A DNA stretch of 64,000 nt from Capsicum annuum (lineage: Eukaryota; Streptophyta; Magnoliopsida; Solanales; Solanaceae). The stretch lies in assembly GCF_002878395.1 (NCBI RefSeq), contig NW_025851300.1, positions 1 through 64,000 on the forward strand, in the 5' to 3' direction. The translations under genes and the position numbers were made by a program. Below, one piece after another: positions 1-11,460 of the stretch. The first letter of the stretch is position 1. Every line of letters begins with the position of its first letter. Below the pieces are notes generated by a model that saw only the letters and a list, made by a program, of their open reading frames with translations, made no database searches and was not told where the DNA came from.

Positions 1-1020
1 CCTAGAAGAATAGGCTATAACCTTACCATGCTATATCATAACACAACCAAGTCCCACATGGGACGTATCACAGTAAACCACAAACCCATCACTGCCTTCA
101 AGCACATTTAGAACTAGAGATTTACCTTCTTCTGAGTCAACTTAGTCATTAGGATAGCTATAGTCAAAAAACACTCTACAAACCTATCATAGTAGCTAGC
201 TAAACCCAAGAAGCTCTAAATATTAGTTAGAGTCGTAGGTCTAGGCTACTTTTTAACCATAACAATCTTCTATGGATATACCATGATACCTTTACTAGAA
301 ATAATATGACTTAGAAAAGTGACAACATTCAACCAAAATTCATATTTCGAGAATTTGGCATACAACTATTGTTCTTTTAGAGTCTGGAACACAACTCAAA
401 GGTGATTGGCATGATCCACCTCACTCTTAGAGTACACCAAAATATCATCTATGAATACAATGACGAATTAGTCTAGAAACTAATGGAATACCCTATTCAT
501 AAAATCCATAAATATCACCGGGGCATTGGTCAAACAAAACAACATCACCAAGAACTCAAAATTCCCATACTGGGTATGGAAATATATCTTAGGGATATCC
601 ACCACCCTAATCTTAAGCTGATGATACCTAGATCAAAGATCGATCTTGGAAAAGAATTTTGCATTCTACAACTGATCAAACAAGTCATCTATCCCTGGAA
701 GAGGGTACTTATTCTTTATTGTTACATTATTCAATTGTCAATAATCAATACAAATTCAAAGGAAACCATCCTTCTTATGCACAAACAACACCGATGCATC
801 CCACAGGGACCTAATAGGATGGATAAAACCCTTATCTAAAAGATCCTTTATTACTCCTTGAGTTTCTTTAACTTAACGGAGCCATTCTATAAGGAAGAAT
901 AACAATTAGATGAGTGTACGGAACAAGATCAATCCCAAACTCAATTTCCCTATCCATCAAAACACCAGGAAGGTCATTAGGGAAAACCACAGGAAATTCA
1001 TTCACCACCAGAACCAAATG
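1..1020 (-). pseudogene. Reverse transcriptase remnant of element H
   Basis: Reverse transcriptase of a Ty3/gypsy pol, which would copy element RNA into cDNA in virus-like particles. On the minus strand I can read the N-terminal border near 1000-880 (a DLPGV-like motif followed by YRMAP), a GLTNAP-like piece near 520-540, a [18 protein letters not shown] piece near 545-600, and the catalytic box FIDDILVYS, with the two aspartates encoded at 444-449. The active-site Asp pair is therefore intact, but stops and frame changes interrupt the rest. The sequence runs off the window at position 1 before RNase H. The 118-codon plus-strand ORF over 483-839 is an antisense shadow of this domain. Confidence 0.8.
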
Positions 1021-1279
1021 CAAAGAAAGACCCTCCGAGTTAGAATCTTCAACCTAGAGTAGATGATAGAGACACCCCTTGGAGATAAATCTTCAAGCAC
1101 TAAGATATGATATAAACCTCCTCTTAGGATCTAGGGAACCACCTTCCCTCTTAATAATAGGATTATTAGGAAATATAAAGACAACCCTACGACTTTTATA
1201 ATCTATGGATATATAGCACGAGTGTAACTAATCCAACACCAAAATGACATAAAAACCCACCATATATAATTCAAACAAA

Positions 1280-1545
1280 TCCACCAAAGGTTATGCACTA
1301 CCAACAGATACCACACAAACCCTATAGACTCTATTAGAAATCACAAAGTCACCTACCAGGGTAGAAATAAAAAAAGGTTCTGAAATATACTTGGGACTAA
1401 AACCAAAATACACAGCCACAAAGAGGGTCACATAAGAAAGAGTGGACCTTGGATCAAGTAAATAATATACATCATGAGAAAAGAGTTGTAATATACCAGT
1501 CCTGATATCAGACAATGCCTCAGACTCTTATCATAAAGTGAGAGC
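1280..1545 (-). pseudogene. Aspartic protease (retropepsin) remnant of element H
   Basis: Minus-strand reading gives YYLLDPRSTLSYVTLFVAVY near 1500-1420, the active-site region of a Ty3 retropepsin in which the catalytic Asp of the DxG-type motif is present but the Gly is Arg. Next comes the usual STLVGDFV flap-like segment and then VYRVCVV. The protease would cut Gag-Pol into mature proteins. It lies between the gag zinc knuckle (1640-1690) and RT (1000 downward), the normal Ty3 order. A 74-codon frame remains open. In-frame stops upstream (tandem stops near 1530) detach it from gag. Confidence 0.8.
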
Positions 1546-2030
1546 ATAAATTTGATTTCGATTGTTGCTAGAACTAGATGGTGCACTCTTTGGTGCTGGA
1601 GCTGAAGATAAATCAATCGGAACCCTGTTTTCCCCATTGCCAACCTTACTAATAGGATAGTTTCTAAGCATATGGACTGGCTAACCACAGCCGAAGCATA
1701 TATCCCTTTCCTCACCATAGAAACCCCAATGCAAGTGATCACAAAACCTGCAAAACGGATGTGATGGAGTTGAATAAGCCCTACTAGCATGATATTGGAC
1801 ATCCTATGACCTAAATTTGTTGCCATCATAGAAACTCTTATCACCCGATGACTTTGGGTAATGAGCACTAGCCATGGAAAAGGAAATAAAACTCCTCCAC
1901 TTCTTTGAACACCTACCACCATCCCTACTACTCTGCTATTAGCCACCACCCTGATAAGAAAACCTTAACTTGTTTCCCTAACTCTCACTAAGCTCAACCT
2001 ACTTTTTTTCTTCCTTTACCTGTTGCATAT
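1546..2030 (-). pseudogene. Gag C-terminal region with zinc knuckle, element H
   Basis: This is the nucleocapsid end of gag. On the minus strand near 1690-1640 one frame reads CFGCG, a stop, then PVHMLRNYP: a CCHC zinc knuckle in which Gln became a stop (CAG to TAG) and the last Cys became Tyr, both consistent with C-to-T or G-to-A changes. A second, upstream Cys pair (FCRFCDH) is visible near 1755-1735. A Ser/Pro-rich linker follows (near 1620-1560) before the protease. The first codons (2030 down) continue the gag helix interrupted by E1. The 173-codon minus ORF over 1428-1949 is in another frame and is not the gag product. Confidence 0.75.
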
Positions 2031-3754
2031 TGAAATACCCTGGGTTTTTGGCTCTTAGAAAATTTCCTAGATTTTTGGTATTTTGATAGGATACAACTTG
2101 GGGAAATAATTCATACACTGGGTACGAGTATTATGGGTTAGTCATATACTGACTAGTGTTGAATAATAGGTTGGATTTAGTTTTTGGAATGGGTATAATT
2201 TGGGTGGTACGAGTCATATCGATGGATACGGGTTGTTTGATTACTTTACTTAATCTTATAATATATAGACTAAGTTGGTTCTGAGTATGATTGGCTTACC
2301 AAGAGCGGTAAGACAAGGTACAAGTCATACTATGGACTCGTATGATGGATAGGGTTTAATCATCTTGGGATTCAATTATGCCAGGGATACAGGTCGAGGG
2401 TACTAGTCGTATACTTAGGTACAACATGGTTTGGGGTGAGTCATACCTTGGAAAGTATTGGATCTAAGGGATATAGCCTTAGGTACGAGTGGTGGGTACC
2501 ACCTATATTAGAGGGTGCGACTGGTATGGATAGTCGTACCCACCTAACGTGATTTTTAGGAGTTTAAGTGAGGGCAATCTTGACATTTCCCCATTTAACC
2601 TAATAAGTCCCCATGACTTATAATACTATTGGAAGGTTATATTCCCTATCATTCTATTTATTAACACTTAGAAACTTCTTTTAAACACTCTACAATTCTC
2701 TTTACGACTTTTGGCTAAAGGATGGCCAGGGTTTCATCTTGAGGATTTATTTGGGGATTTTGCTGGTGATTTATCTCCATAAATTTTGTTAATTAAGGCA
2801 TGTTCTATTCCATAATTGTTGGTTCATCAAAGACATGGTTTTATACAATGTTTTCATAGTTTGATTATTGTATGGTTTTAGGTTTTCAAATATAATTTGG
2901 GGGTTTTAGTTATAAATGTTTGGTTATGGTTTTCTCATGTTTTAACTATGCTTTTATATGCTTTAATGTTGGTATTGAATAATTGGTTGGATGGGAATGG
3001 TTATTTGGTAATTGGCATTGGTTTTTGACATACTATGCCCCCAATATGTTTGATAAAATGCCTATGAGAATGTTTTCCTAACATCGTTAGATTTTAATAG
3101 AAATTTTACATGGTTTTAACTTGGTAATGGAGCCTTTAATGGTTTAAATGGTTTGATTTAAATAAACATCCTTGTAGGGTACAATGGAATACCCCAAGCC
3201 AATATAATGGAACACCTGTAGAGTATATTGGACTCCTTCAAGTTAACTTGGTAAATGGGTACACGAGAGTACCTTTACCTTAAAAGGTTTAGCTAAGGAT
3301 AATACTTACAAGTTATCGTTAGTTTGATAGTTCCACTATCAATAGCCTTGGTAAATGATAAATGGTACAATGGATTGGTTGGTTGGAAATAGTTTTAATT
3401 GGGCAATAATGGTTGAGTGTGATAGTTATTCGTGAAGGTGGGAGTTCAATGAATGAACATTGGAAACTCATGTTTACCGACATTAGGGGTAAGTTGTGGT
3501 GACCTCATATGATACTATGAGGTATATGAGAATTCTCTAAGTACATTGTACATATGTATCAAGGAGGGTAAGGATACTTGTGAATCCCCTACTATAAAAG
3601 TATCTCCGATTTGTACAGCTACACGTATTGGGGCCCGTTCAGGGGGTTACACTGGACTAATATAGCTCATGGGTAGGTAAGGAAAGTTAAGCTACACATA
3701 CCCACATAAATGGTTTCAAATGCATGCTAAACCCAGTTCCCTTTCCCGGCATGG

Positions 3755-3795
<41 letters not shown>

Positions 3796-4522
3796 ATGCA
3801 TATAGATGGTTTACTTGGTTTTGTTAAATAGGATTATTTTATCCTTATCCTGATTTCATGCTAGCATTTACCCGTTAACCTATATTTGGGCTATTGTATC
3901 CCCATGTTATGCAGGAATTAACATTCTACTCCTCATGATTAGCATTTGGACATTGGGGGTCAGCTTTTGGATGAAAGTAGTGAACTTCTATATTTTTAAA
4001 AGGATCCATTTCATGGATGTTATTTCATACTTTGCTTTAATTATGGATATTGGTTTTGGCTATGGTTAGGGGCATGTCCCAATCAGATTTTTGTATTCTT
4101 TTGGTTAGATACTTTTATGGAACTACTATCGGTTGGTATGGGTGGGATCAGTATTAATGTTAGCCTTAGTATTGGTATTGGTATTGGGGATGACACCGGC
4201 TACCTGTATAGTTAGTTGTTCTATCCTTTTTTATTTTGGGATTATATAATTATTATGGAACTTATATGACTATGGTTTGGATTATGGTTTGCTTGGTATT
4301 GGTTATCAGTTGGGTATCAGATGGTTAGACTCATTTGGGTAGTCATGGATATAGACCTATCCCAGAGTATTAGATTAATCAATAACTCTATCTTGTTATA
4401 TGTTCAAAATTCAGCCAACTCAGGTAGGCAGGTGGAGGTTGGGTTAGGTAATAGGGGTGGTCGCTAGTCCCGGTCAGAGTTGGGGTGCCTGTTATGACAA
4501 GGCCCTGGGTCGTGTTATGTCA
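2031..4522 (+). repeat. 5' LTR of E1 (2492 bp)
   Basis: Starts TGAAATACCCTGG at 2031 and ends GTTATGTCA at 4522, directly before the PBS. It aligns over its length with the solo LTR at 8790-11177 and, in its 3' half, with 11460-12456. The first 500 bp are rich in repeats of a TACGAGT/ACTCGTA motif (for example near 2118, 2200, 2490 and 2550). An (AT)n run sits at 3754-3789. An inverted, shorter relative is at 13423-14894. Confidence 0.88.
3754..3789. repeat. (AT)n microsatellite inside E1 LTR
   Basis: About 36 bp of uninterrupted AT alternation. The matching place in the other copies of this LTR also holds an AT or AT/GT run (10407-10440 and 11605-11660), so the microsatellite is a family trait that has changed length in each copy. 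Confidence 0.9.
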
Positions 4523-4524
4523 AG

Positions 4525-4538
4525 TTGGTATCAAAGCC
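4525..4538 (+). other. Primer-binding site of E1 (tRNA-Met type)
   Basis: TTGGTATCAAAGCC begins two bases after the LTR end. It matches the plant initiator tRNA-Met PBS (TGGTATCAGAGC type) with one G-to-A change, and fixes the LTR boundary and plus orientation. Confidence 0.85.
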
Positions 4539-4789
4539 TTAGGTTCATGGTCAATTAGGAGTCCATAAAGCCATGACTAGTAGAGTCTCTTTTAGGGGTG
4601 TGTAGCGTGCTACACTCATAAAAGAAAGGATACAAGGCATTTAGTAATGTTTCACTTTCTTAGTATTCTATTTTCAAGTGTGGAGTCTAAGTCCTAGAAT
4701 TTCCTCTAATCCTTATTTGTTCTCTTTTCCAATCATAACTCAATGATTGGGAACATAAAAAAATTCTTATGTCCCATCTGAGGATAATG

Positions 4790-5990
4790 TTGATAGGGTA
4801 CGCCCTACACATGGAGTTCACACTCGATCTCAGGGTCCTATCCCTAATTATTTTAGAGTTCCTCTAGTTGCTACAATTCCTTCTTATGTTGAGGTGAATA
4901 ATGTGGAATTTTGCTAATCAATTCATGTTATTGCTTAGTTAGTTGCTGCTCAAGCTAAAAGGAATGTATCTAGTGTTTTATCTATTGAGGCCACAAGGGT
5001 TGGCTAGTTTATGAAGATGAATCCTCCTACTTTTACTGGTGTGAAGGTGGATGAGGATCCTTAGGCTTTCTTAGATAAAATAGAAAAGATAATTAGGGTG
5101 ATGTAGGCCATGAATATGGAAGGGGTAAACTTTATAGCCTATCAACTCAAAGATATTTCATACCAATCGTATAAGGAATGGGATAGTGATAGAGGCGATG
5201 CTGAGGAGTTGTCTTTAGGAGAGGCCTTTTCTAATGCTTTTTTGGATCGCTTCTTTTTCTCAAAAGCTGAGAAAAGTGTAGCTTGAGGAGTTTATAAATC
5301 TTATGTAGGGAAGAATATCTGTCAAGGAGTATTCCTTGAAGTTTCATTAGCTGTCAAGGTATATTTCAAATTTGGTGGCTAATATGACAGTGAGGATGAG
5401 AAAGATCACTTTTAGGCTATCTCGAGATTTGATATTTGAAATTAAAACTGCTTTGCTTATTAAGGATATGGATATTTTGAGGTTGGTTATCCACATACAG
5501 CAGGTGGATAATGAAAAAAGGAAATAGATAGAGTTTAGAGAAAGACATGGTAAGAGGAGTAGGTTCTCTGAGCAGGGCGATGCTCAATAGTAAGGTGGTC
5601 GAGAAGGCGGTAAATAGCTAAAGAAAAAGGAAGAAGTTCCGGTTCCTTCTAAAGGAAGAAGTTCTGGTTCCTTCTCTACTGCTGGAGTTTTTTACCAAAA
5701 GCAGTCGAGTGATAGGAGTTTGCAAGGTGGTGATAATTTTTGGGCACAAGTTGCCTAATATCAGGCGAATGGGGCATAGTCGGCTTCTTCATGTCCTCCT
5801 TCCCAGTTTTATAGTCATATTTATTAGGGCTTTTTCAATAAAGGAAGGGACATGTGTTCTAAATATCTCCAGCTAGGCTATATACTCAGGAACTATCTAG
5901 TTGGTAAGGGTGTTTCAGGAGAGATCAAAGCTTTAATTATTTCATCTTCTGCTCCTGCACCTAGTGATGCTGCTTTTGCATCTTCTCTTG
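4790..5990 (+). pseudogene. gag remnant of E1
   Basis: Degraded Ty3 gag (capsid and nucleocapsid of the particle). Broken frames read HTRSQGPIPNYFRVP near 4812, then MNPPTFTGVKVDEDP, stop, AFLDKIEKI near 5020-5090, then YQLKDISYQSYKEWD and EAFSNAFLDRFF near 5140-5265. The two stops near 5063 and 5104 are TAG where the related gag of H (12457-13200) supports Gln. Frame is lost after about 5285. The Ser/Ala-rich tail SSSAPAPSDAAFA near 5942-5985 matches the linker before protease in element H. A 25-bp direct repeat lies at 5629-5675. No continuous frame survives. Confidence 0.8.
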
Positions 5991-6079
5991 TTACTGGTCA
6001 TAAGTAGGAATAGATGATATGCTCTTACATCTTAGCAGGAATCTGAGGCATCACCTAATGTCGTTATTGGTACGTTAAA

Positions 6080-6480
6080 ACTCTTTTCTTATAACATGTA
6101 TTGTTTGCTTGATTTGGGACCCACTCTTTTCTATATAACCCTATATGTGGTTGTATGTTTTAGTTTTGATCCTGAGATTATTTCGAATGCTTTTTCTATT
6201 TTTATCCAAATATGTGACTCGGTTATTGCTAAATAGTCTATAAGGAGGTATGGTATTTCTTGGTAGCAAGCAAACCTTGGTAGATTTGTTTGATTTGGAT
6301 ATCGTTAATTTTGATATTATTCTAGGGATGGATTGGTTACACTCCTGTTACGCATCCTTAGATTATTGGACCCATAAGGTTGTCTTTAGGTTCCTTGGTG
6401 AATCGATTATAGAGTGGAAGGGTGGTTCCCTAGCTCCTTGGGGAGGTTCATTTCTTATCTTAGAGCTCAAATATTAATCT
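6080..6480 (+). pseudogene. Protease remnant of E1
   Basis: Ty3 aspartic protease. Near 6105 the frame reads CLLDLGPTLFYI, the active-site region with its Asp kept. After a frame change, the codons at 6250-6477 give SKQTLVDLFDLDIVNFDIIL followed by GMDWL, the conserved C-terminal end of the retropepsin that precedes RT. In-frame stops and at least one frameshift separate the two halves. It lies between the gag tail and RT as in other Ty3 elements. Confidence 0.75.
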
Positions 6481-6499
6481 CCAAATGGTATCTTTATCA

Positions 6500-7440
6500 A
6501 TTGGTCTGGGTTAAAGATTCTAAATCGAAGCATCTTTCTTTTCACTCATTTTTGGTGGTAAGTGAGATTTTTGAGGTCTTTTTGGATGATCCTCCTGGTG
6601 TTCCTCTGGATAGGGATATTGAGTTTGGTATTGATTTGGCTTCGGACAGTCATCCAATATCTATTCCTCCTTATAGAATGGCTCCAGATGAGTTAAGAGG
6701 ACTTAAGGAGCAAGTTAAGGATCTTTTGGATAAGGGTTTTATTCATCCTAGTGGATCCTCGTAGGCTGCACCGGTGTTGTTCATGTGCAAGAAAGATTGT
6801 TCCTTTCGGATGTGCATTGACTATCGATAGTTGAATAAGGCAACAATCAAGAATAAGTATACTCTTCCAAGGATAGATGACTTATTTAATCAATTACAAG
6901 ATGCTAAATTCTTTTTTAAGATAGATCTTCGATTTGGGTATCATCATCTTAAGATTAGGGAGGAAAATATCCCTAAGATGGATTTTCATACATGGTATAG
7001 GCACTTTGCGTCTTGGTTATGTTATTTGGCTTGACTAATGCCCCCGTGGCACTTATGGATTTGATGAACAGGGTTTTTTAGGCAGTTCTTGGATCTTTTT
7101 ATCTTTTTATCATTTTATTCATTGATGACATGTTGGTGTATTCTAAAAGTGAGGTGGATCATATAAGTCACCTCTGTGTGATGTTGCAGACCTTAAAGGA
7201 ACAACAGTTGTATGCCAAGTTCTCCAAGTGTGAGTTTGGTTGAATTTTGTAACTTTTCTTGGTCATATTATTTATAGTGAGGGGATCATGGTAGATCCTC
7301 AAAAGGTGGTTATGGTTAAAAGGTGGCTACCCATAACTCCAACAAATATTCAAAGCTCTTGCGTTTGGTTGGGTATTATAGGAGGTTTATGGAGGGTTTT
7401 CCTATGATAGAAGCCCCTTTGACTAAGTTAACTTAGAAGA
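6500..7440 (+). pseudogene. Reverse transcriptase remnant of E1
   Basis: RT of a Ty3/gypsy polyprotein. The frame at 6560-6764 covers the N-terminal motif region (SEIFEVFLDDPPGVPLDRDI, then YRMAPDELRGLKEQVKDLLD). After a TAG at 6762 the fingers/palm follow (RMCIDYR, stop, [19 protein letters not shown]) to [14 protein letters not shown] frameshift near 6985-7010 moves the reading to [15 protein letters not shown]. The catalytic box FIDDMLVYS is intact (Ile-Asp-Asp codons 7121-7129). Later pieces match the thumb and connection region near 7240-7440. It cannot make full protein because of stops and shifts. Confidence 0.85.
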
Positions 7441-7925
7441 AGGTAAAGTCCTCTTAGTCAGAAGCGTATGAAGGGAGTTTTGAGAATCTTAAGGACAAGC
7501 TGACTTTGGCTCCAATTTTGACATTACCTGAAGGTAATAAGGGATTTATGGTTTATTGTGATCTGTCTCAGGTGGGACTTGGTTTTGTTTTGATGCAGCA
7601 TGGGAAGGTGATTACCTATGCTTCCAGGAAGTTGAAGGTGCATAAAAGGAATTATCCTACTCGTGATTTAGAAATTGTTGGCAGTGGTTTTTACTTTAAA
7701 AATCTAGCGGCATTTTTTGTATGGAGACATCTTTTCTAATCATAAGAGTCTACAATATGTGTTCACTCAGAAGAAGCTAAATCTCAGGCAAAGTAGATGG
7801 TTGGAGCCACTCAAGGACTATGACATGAGTTTTCACTACCACCCAGGTAAAGCTAACGTGGTTGCTAAGGATCTTAGCAGGTTGTCCATGGGAATTTTAT
7901 CTTATGTGGAGAAAGGAAAGTAGGA
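7440..7925 (+). pseudogene. RNase H remnant of E1
   Basis: The RNase H domain removes RNA from the RNA:DNA hybrid. Codons 7506-7739 read [20 protein letters not shown], then [20 protein letters not shown], keeping the first catalytic Asp (YCD), followed by [19 protein letters not shown] frameshift near 7700-7720 leads into the second frame (7717-7923), with HKSLQYVFTQKKLNLRQSRW, the DYDMSFHYHPGKANVVA segment and LSRLSMG. It connects RT to the integrase zinc region starting at 7927. Confidence 0.83.
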
Positions 7926-8789
7926 ATTGGTGAAGGATATTCACCACTTGGCCAATCTTGGAGTTCGTCTCTTGGACTCCAAGGATTGTGGGGTAATGGT
8001 TCAGAAAATGGTTCAGGAAGTGGCTATATCGTCTCTTGGTGTAGAGATTAAGGAGAAGCAAGGGCTAGATCCTATCTTGATGAAAATCAAGAGTGATGTT
8101 GATGGGAACAATATAATGGTATTCGAGATTAGTGGAGATGGTACTTTACGGTACCAAAAGAGGTTGTGTGTTCTGATGTCGATGGTTTGCGACAAAGGGT
8201 TTTGGCTGAGGCACATGAATCGCGCTATGTTGTTCATCCCAATTAAAAAAATGTATCATGATCTCAAGAAGATGTATTGGTGGAATGATATAAAAAGGGA
8301 TGTGATTGCTTTTATGTCCAAGTGCATGATGTGTCAACAAGTCAAAGTTGAGCACATAAGGCCTGGTAGGTTGTATCGAGAAATTGATTTTCCCAAATAG
8401 AAATGAGAGGTAATTAATATGGATTTTATTATCGGTATTCCTCAATCTCAGAACCAATTTGATTCAATTTGGGTCATCGTGGATAGAATAAAAAAGTCTA
8501 TTCACTTCGTACCAATGAGGACTAACATTTCAGCGAAAGACTATACGAAGTTGTATCTTTATAAAATAGTAAAGCTGCACAAGGTACCTATTTTGATTAT
8601 CTCTAATTATGGTATGCAATTTTCATCTTACTTTTGGAAGTCTTTTCAGAAAGGATTGGGTACTAAGGTGAGTTTGAGTACTGCTTTTCATCCTCAGATG
8701 GATGGCCAAGTGGAAAGGACTATTAGATATTAGAGGATATGCTTCAGGCATATATGATTGACTATGGTGGCAATTTGGTTGAGCATCTA
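7926..8789 (+). pseudogene. Integrase remnant of E1, N-terminal and core part
   Basis: The integrase inserts element cDNA into the genome. The 157-codon frame (7927-8400) holds the H2C2 zinc region, with the His pair replaced around RAMLFIPIKKMYHDL and the Cys pair kept (SKCMMCQQVK near 8310-8340). The catalytic core follows in 8419-8733: MDFIIGIPQSQNQFD carries the first Asp; the second is Asn (SNYG, codon 8605-8607); AFHPQMDGQVERTIRY includes the Glu-bearing helix region. A TAG at 8731 ends the frame. At 8790 a solo LTR interrupts the gene, and it continues at 11178. Confidence 0.85.
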
Positions 8790-11177
8790 TTAAACACCCT
8801 AGTTTCTTAACCTTAGAAAATTTCCTGGAATTCTGGTCTATAGACCCAATATGACTCATGGGTACAAGCTGTATGTTAGGGTATGAATGGTATGGTCCAG
8901 TCGTATAGTGACCAGAGTTGGTTGATGGGATGGATTTTGGTCACTGGAACAGGTATGACTAGGAGCTATGAGTCATATAGTTGGAAACGGATCATTTGGT
9001 TTCTTCACTTAACCTTAGACTTGGTAACATAAGTTGGATCTAAGTATGAGTGGTTCACCAGGAGCTGTAAGCCAAGGTATGATTCATACCCAGGACTTGT
9101 ATTATGGACAGTGTTCGAACCTTCTGTGATTCTATTTTTCAGGGATATGGGTGAAAGGTAGGGATCGTATGCTGTCAGTATAAATTGGGTAGAATGAGTT
9201 GTACACTAGACAGTGTTAGGTCCAAGGGTTAAGGCTTAAGATATGAGTTATAGGTACCACTCGTATTGAAGGGTACGACTCGTAGGGGTCAGTCATACCC
9301 CTATTATGGGATTTTGTGCAACTTAAGTGGAGGTATTCTGGAAATTTCCGCACTTATCCTAATAAGGTTCCATGACTTAACACTCTTGGGAGGCTATTTA
9401 CCTTATTATTCTATTCATTAACACTTAGAAACTCTTCCTAAACATTCTTTAATTCTCTCAAAAGCCTTTAGGCAAAAAAGCTAGAGTTTCAAATAGAGGA
9501 CTAATTGGGGATCTTGTTTGTGGTTTATCTCCATCTCCTTTGTTAATTAAGGAATGTTCTCTTCCCTCATTGTTAGTTTCAATTAAAGGCATGGTTTTAT
9601 ACAATGTTTTCATGATTTGAATATTGTATGATTTTGGGTTTTTAAATATGATTTGAGGGTTTTGGTTATAAATGCTTGGTTATGGTTTTCCCATATTTTA
9701 ATTATGCTTTTATATGCATTAATGCTGGTTTTGGATAATGGGTTGCATGGGAATGGTTCTTTTCTAATGGACTTTAGTTTTGGAAATACTATGCCCTCAA
9801 TATGTTTGATAAAATGCCTTTAACAATATTTTTATTATAATATTGGTTTTTCAATGGAACTTATGCATGTTTTAAACTTGGTAATGGAACCCTAAATGGT
9901 ATGAATGGTTAAAATGGCTTTAAATGGACTGGAAAAGCATTGGTGGCCATGATTTTGGTTAATTGGAAATAATGATGGGTACATGGAATCCCTTAAATCT
10001 ATATATGGTTGGCTATGGACAAAACTTACAAGTTATTGTTGGTATGAAGATACCAGTATTAATGGCCTTGGTTAATAAATGGTTAATGGATTTGTTGGTT
10101 TCTTGGTAATGGTTTTTAATTGTGCAATAATAGCTGGGTGTGTAGAAAAGTCGTGGAAGGTAGAGGTCCCGAGACAACAAAAATGGAAACTCATATTTGC
10201 CGATGTGAGGTTTGGTTTTGGTGACCATGTGTATGATGTCACATATTATATTTCGGGGATGTACTAGTCATCCCAGGTTTTCTTCCCTAGTCGTGCAACT
10301 TCATGCACTGGGCCTCTTTCAACAGGGGGAGCTGAACCCATATAGCCCGTGGGTGGTTTAGGATGGCAAAGCTACACAACCCAGGTAAAGGTTTTAATTG
10401 CATACTTAACAAATATATATATATATATATGTGTGTGTGTATGTATGTATGGTTGTGTGCATATGGATGGTTTTTACTTGGTTTTATAAATGGCATTATT
10501 TTATCCTTATCCTGAGTTCATGCTAGCAATCATTTGCTAACCCATTTCGGGCGGCTGTATACCCATGCTATGTAGGTACCAGCTATTCTACTCCTCTTAC
10601 ATAGTGATTGACTCAGGGATAGCTTTTGGATTAAAGTTGTGAGCTTCTATCTTTTCGAAAGGATCCATTTCATGTTATGGATATTTTTGTAGACATTTTG
10701 GTTTATTTCTAGATATTGGTTTTGGATATGGTTGGGGGCATGTACCAACTAGATATTCTTACTCTTTTGATTAGAGTATTTATGGTACTGCTATGGGTTG
10801 GAATAGGCAGGATCGATATTGGTGTCAGCCTTAATATTGGCACTGGTATTAGTGCTGATATCATTGGACATAATTTCTCACTATTCCATCATATTTCAAT
10901 TTAGGATTAAACATATTATATTTTGGAATTCATTTGGTTTTGGCCCGGTTTATGGACCTCAGATCGGTATTGGTTTGTCTTGGTGGTTTGGTTAGAACAG
11001 TTTGGTATGACAGGATGACTTGATAGGGTTATCCAGTTATGCTATATTGTTATATGTTTGGTAGTCAACTCACTCAAGGTATGCTAATGGTGGTTGGGTT
11101 GGGTAGCATGGGGTGGTCCCTGGTCCTGGTTGTATTGGGATGTCCATTACAACAAGGCCCCCGATCGAGTTATGTCA
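8790..11177 (+). mobile_element. Solo LTR (2388 bp) inserted in E1 integrase, same family
   Basis: Starts TTAAACACCCTAG (TG end mutated to TT) and ends GAGTTATGTCA. The 5-mer ATCTA flanks both sides (8785-8789 and 11178-11182), a perfect TSD. Integrase reading resumes exactly after it, so it is not the 3' LTR of E1 but a separate insertion reduced to one LTR, presumably by LTR-LTR recombination. It aligns along its length with the E1 LTR at 2031-4522 but is clearly diverged. It contains TACGACTCGTA at 9274-9284 and an AT/GT microsatellite at 10407-10440. Confidence 0.9.
10407..10450. repeat. (AT)n(GT)n microsatellite in solo LTR
   Basis: Alternating AT followed by GT and then GTAT repeats, at the position homologous to 3754-3789 in the E1 5' LTR. 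Confidence 0.85.
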
Positions 11178-11460
11178 ATCTACCTTTTGTAGAGTTTGCT
11201 TACAACAATAACTGTCATTATATTATTGGTATGGCCCCTTTTGAGGCATTGTATGGTAGAAGGTTTAGCTATCCTATTGATTGATTTGAGCTTGGTGAGG
11301 CGGACATGTTTGGTACGAATTTAGTTCATCAGGCTATGGTAAAGGTGAAGGTGATTTGGGATAGGCTTAAGGCTGCCCAAATAAGCCAAAAGTCCTATGC
11401 GAATGTTAGACATGGATACTTGAAGTTTGACGTTGGGGATTCGGTGTTCCTGATGGTATC
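11178..11460 (+). pseudogene. Integrase remnant of E1, C-terminal part
   Basis: Continuation of the integrase interrupted at 8789. The reading LPFVEFAYNNNCHYIIGMAP, then FEALYGRRFSYPID is the conserved region after the catalytic Glu. After a TGA it goes on as FELGEADMFGTNLVHQAM, then VKVIWDRLKAAQ, and then YLKFDVGDSVFLMVSP, the SH3-like DNA-binding part. Instead of the expected C-terminal segment, the sequence then runs straight into the middle of an LTR at about 11455-11470. The end of pol, the polypurine tract and the first roughly 1.5 kb of the 3' LTR are deleted. Confidence 0.85.

Larger units (their letters stand above)
1..2030 (-). mobile_element. Ty3/gypsy element H, left part (gag end, protease, RT)
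   Basis: Read on the minus strand from 2030 down to 1, this stretch gives the end of gag with a zinc knuckle, then a retropepsin, then reverse transcriptase, in normal Ty3 order. It stops at the window edge, so RNase H, integrase and the 3' LTR of H lie outside. The upstream part of the same element is at 12457-14894. The gag reading broken at 2030 resumes at 12457: the right flank ends in a frame reading KLVVYM and the left flank begins MQQVKEEKKK. The two parts were separated by insertion of E1. Many stops and frameshifts show it is dead. Confidence 0.85.

Noticed and set aside
483..839. 118-codon plus-strand ORF
   Set aside because: Antisense to the RT of element H.
1428..1949. 173-codon minus-strand ORF
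   Set aside because: It is out of frame with the zinc knuckle and linker of gag readable in the neighbouring frame; no family resemblance.
8013..8457. Minus-strand ORFs of 74 and 103 codons
   Set aside because: Antisense to the E1 integrase, whose sense frame has clear conserved motifs.
8790..11177. Reading this LTR as the 3' LTR of E1
   Set aside because: Integrase continues directly after it and it has its own perfect ATCTA TSD, so it is a separate solo LTR; the true 3' LTR remnant of E1 ends at 12456 with TSD CATGT.
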